Origin: JBMNKL01 sp050261495 | GTDB taxonomy: Bacteria > Bacillota > Clostridia > Acetivibrionales > DTU013 | Direction of reading: 5' to 3' | NCBI GenBank assembly: GCA_050261495.1 | Contig: JBLNDI010000068.1 | Coordinates: forward strand, 1-16,163 | DNA: 16,163 bases | Shown here: positions 15,069-16,163 of the stretch, piece by piece | Layout of the letters: every line of letters starts with the position of its first letter | How positions within the stretch are numbered: the first letter of the stretch is position 1 | Notes under the pieces: generated by a model | Told to the model about the DNA's origin: nothing | The model's input: the letters and a program-made list of their open reading frames with translations, nothing else | Database searches by the model: none | Program-made: the position numbers and the translations under genes

Positions 15069-15188
15069 GAGAGCGGGTATTGGCGGCGTACGGGAACATG
15101 TGCGGCAGGAGAGCGGCTATTGACAGCGCACGGAGGCAAATGCGGCAGGAGAGCGGGTATTGACAGCGTACCGGGGCGAATGCGGCAG
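15069..15188. repeat. Three tandem 40-bp repeats between btuD and cobU
   Basis: Units at 15069-15108, 15109-15148 and 15149-15188 each begin GAGAGCGG and end ATGCGGCAG or TGTGCGGCAG. A degenerate fragment (GATAAATGCAGC) follows. The period of 40 is not a multiple of three and there are no spacers, so it is neither coding nor CRISPR. It fills most of the 186-bp gap between btuD and cobU. Confidence 0.9.
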
Positions 15189-15243
15189 GATAAATGCAGC
15201 CCGGGTTTGATGCCGTTTATGTATGAAGGAGAAAGCGGAAGAC

Positions 15244-15801
15244 ATGGGTAAATTTATATTGATTACGGGAGGAGCCAGGAGCGGCAAGAGCAGCCTGGCG
15301 GAAGAGAAAGCCAGGGGGTACGGCGATAACGTGTTATATATCGCCACTGCGATCGGTTTTGATGAAGAAATGAAGGAAAGAATCAGGCGCCATCGTATTA
15401 AAAGACCTGCTTCCTGGCATACGGTAGAAGCATACCGCGACTTCGGCAGTATCCTGCCGGCGTTGATCGAGGGGCGTGATGCGGTCCTGCTGGATTGCGT
15501 GACCAACATGGTTTCAAACATCATGCTTGAAAAGGCCATGGATTGGGAAGAGCTTTCCATGGAAGAAATAAACGGTGTTGAGAATGAAATAGAAAGACAG
15601 ATGGAATTCCTGCTTTCTGTTGTACGAAAATCGGACGTTCCCTTCATATTTGTGACGAACGAACTCGGGATGGGCGTCGTTCCTGCCAGTGCACTGGGAA
15701 GAGCGGTGCGGGATATTGCGGGCCGTGCAAACCAGAAGCTGGCCGGCGCGGCTGATGAAGTTTACCTTTGCGTTTCAGGCATTCCGGTGAGGATAAAGTA
15801 A
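15244..15801 (+). CDS. cobU: Adenosylcobinamide kinase / adenosylcobinamide-phosphate guanylyltransferase
   Basis: 185 residues, the normal size. It phosphorylates adenosylcobinamide and then adds GMP to give adenosylcobinamide-GDP. The P-loop is GGARSGKS (9-16). The region with the guanylylated histidine is 'RRHRIKRPASWHTVE' (48-62). 'LLDCVTNMVSN' (82-92) and 'TNELGMGVVP' (138-147) are also characteristic, followed by 'LGRAVRDIAGRANQKLA'. The frame extends to ATG 15223, but AAGGAG (15226-15231) lies downstream of that codon, so ATG 15244 is the true start and matches the family N-terminus. It follows the tandem 40-bp repeats and precedes cobS by 17 bp. Confidence 0.95.
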   Translation: MGKFILITGGARSGKSSLAEEKARGYGDNVLYIATAIGFDEEMKERIRRHRIKRPASWHTVEAYRDFGSILPALIEGRDAVLLDCVTNMVSNIMLEKAMDWEELSMEEINGVENEIERQMEFLLSVVRKSDVPFIFVTNELGMGVVPASALGRAVRDIAGRANQKLAGAADEVYLCVSGIPVRIK

Positions 15802-15818
15802 GCAGGGGAGGAAAATGC

Positions 15819-16163
15819 ATGGTTTACATGAGACGTTTCATCCTGATGCTGCAATTTTTGACGACTTTGCCGGTTAAAATCAACGTAAAAGCCGGGCGGG
15901 AAGATTTCGGGAAAGGACTTGTCCTGGCCCCGTTGGTCGGACTGGTCGTCGGGGCGTTGACGGCCGGGTTCAATTACCTTTTTGGCATTCTGTTTCCGCC
16001 GCTTGTCACCGCGGTTTTGACTGTTGCCGTGTATATATTGCTGACGGGCGGTCTGCACCTGGACGGGCTGGGTGATACGGCTGACGGCATTTTTTCGAAC
16101 CGCCCGGCGGAAAGAGTACTTGAAATCATGAAGGACAGCAGGGTCGGAACGAACGCTGTTATT
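15819..16163 (+). CDS. cobS: Adenosylcobinamide-GDP ribazoletransferase (cobalamin synthase), 3' end cut by window
   Basis: 115 residues are visible of a usual 240-260; no stop occurs before the window end. The membrane protein joins adenosylcobinamide-GDP to alpha-ribazole, the last assembly step of the nucleotide loop. Family features: N-terminal 'FILMLQFLTTLPV', two hydrophobic segments (about 29-51 and 55-75), and the signature 'GGLHLDGLGDTADGIFS' with the acidic residues that bind metal, then 'RVLEIMKDSRVGTNAV'. ATG 15819 has GGGGAGG at 15805-15811, seven bases upstream. It is translated right after cobU. Confidence 0.94.
   Translation, partial: MVYMRRFILMLQFLTTLPVKINVKAGREDFGKGLVLAPLVGLVVGALTAGFNYLFGILFPPLVTAVLTVAVYILLTGGLHLDGLGDTADGIFSNRPAERVLEIMKDSRVGTNAVI

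Noticed and set aside
15069..15188. Possible CRISPR array
   Set aside because: The 40-bp units are directly adjacent without unique spacers and there are no cas genes.

Overview
The window reads as a chromosomal stretch of a Gram-positive, spore-former-type Clostridia member (Bacillota). This is inferred from strong AGGAGG/AAGGAG ribosome binding sites, frequent TTG starts, heavy AGG arginine use, a membrane-anchored solute-binding protein, UPF0735/PheB next to hom, and a cobalamin riboswitch ahead of a cobO-btuFCD-cobU-cobS operon. Base composition is moderate (about half GC by eye). The species cannot be named from the sequence. Every clear gene lies on the + strand.

Layout. (1) 1-3263: the 3' part of a surface protein with repeated Ig-like/CARDB-type modules and a C-terminal membrane anchor, overlapping a MacB/FtsX-type ABC permease. 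The ATPase partner is not in the window. (2) 3300-3614: a perfect 38-bp palindrome that contains the ribosome binding site of a 91-residue protein resembling only region 2 of an ECF sigma factor. (3) 3781-7923: a tightly packed operon of OmpR-family response regulator, cutA, sensor histidine kinase and a large unknown lipoprotein; cutA sits between the two partners of the two-component pair. (4) 8067-9843: an ACT-domain protein of the PheB family and homoserine dehydrogenase, with a recognisable promoter ahead of the first gene.

(5) 9844-10875: about 1 kb without a convincing gene, and the most unusual part of the window. It holds a 423-bp imperfect inverted repeat packed with smaller hairpins (9848-10270), a second copy of one 37-nt hairpin module (10284-10320), a probable weak promoter, a cobalamin riboswitch with an enlarged 5' peripheral region (about 10411-10640), its terminator (10713-10744), and an array of six GATTAC-type hexamers at close to 10-bp spacing directly before cobO. 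(6) 10876-16163: cobalamin salvage operon: CobO adenosylates the corrinoid, BtuF/BtuC/BtuD import it, and CobU and CobS (cut by the window end) activate cobinamide and attach the lower ligand. BtuD carries an extra C-terminal Rossmann-like domain, and three tandem 40-bp repeats separate btuD from cobU.

Most genes are ordinary members of known families. The candidates for something undescribed are the 9848-10270 inverted-repeat element with its extra hairpin copy, the GATTAC array, the palindrome controlling the sigma-like gene, and the BtuD fusion domain.
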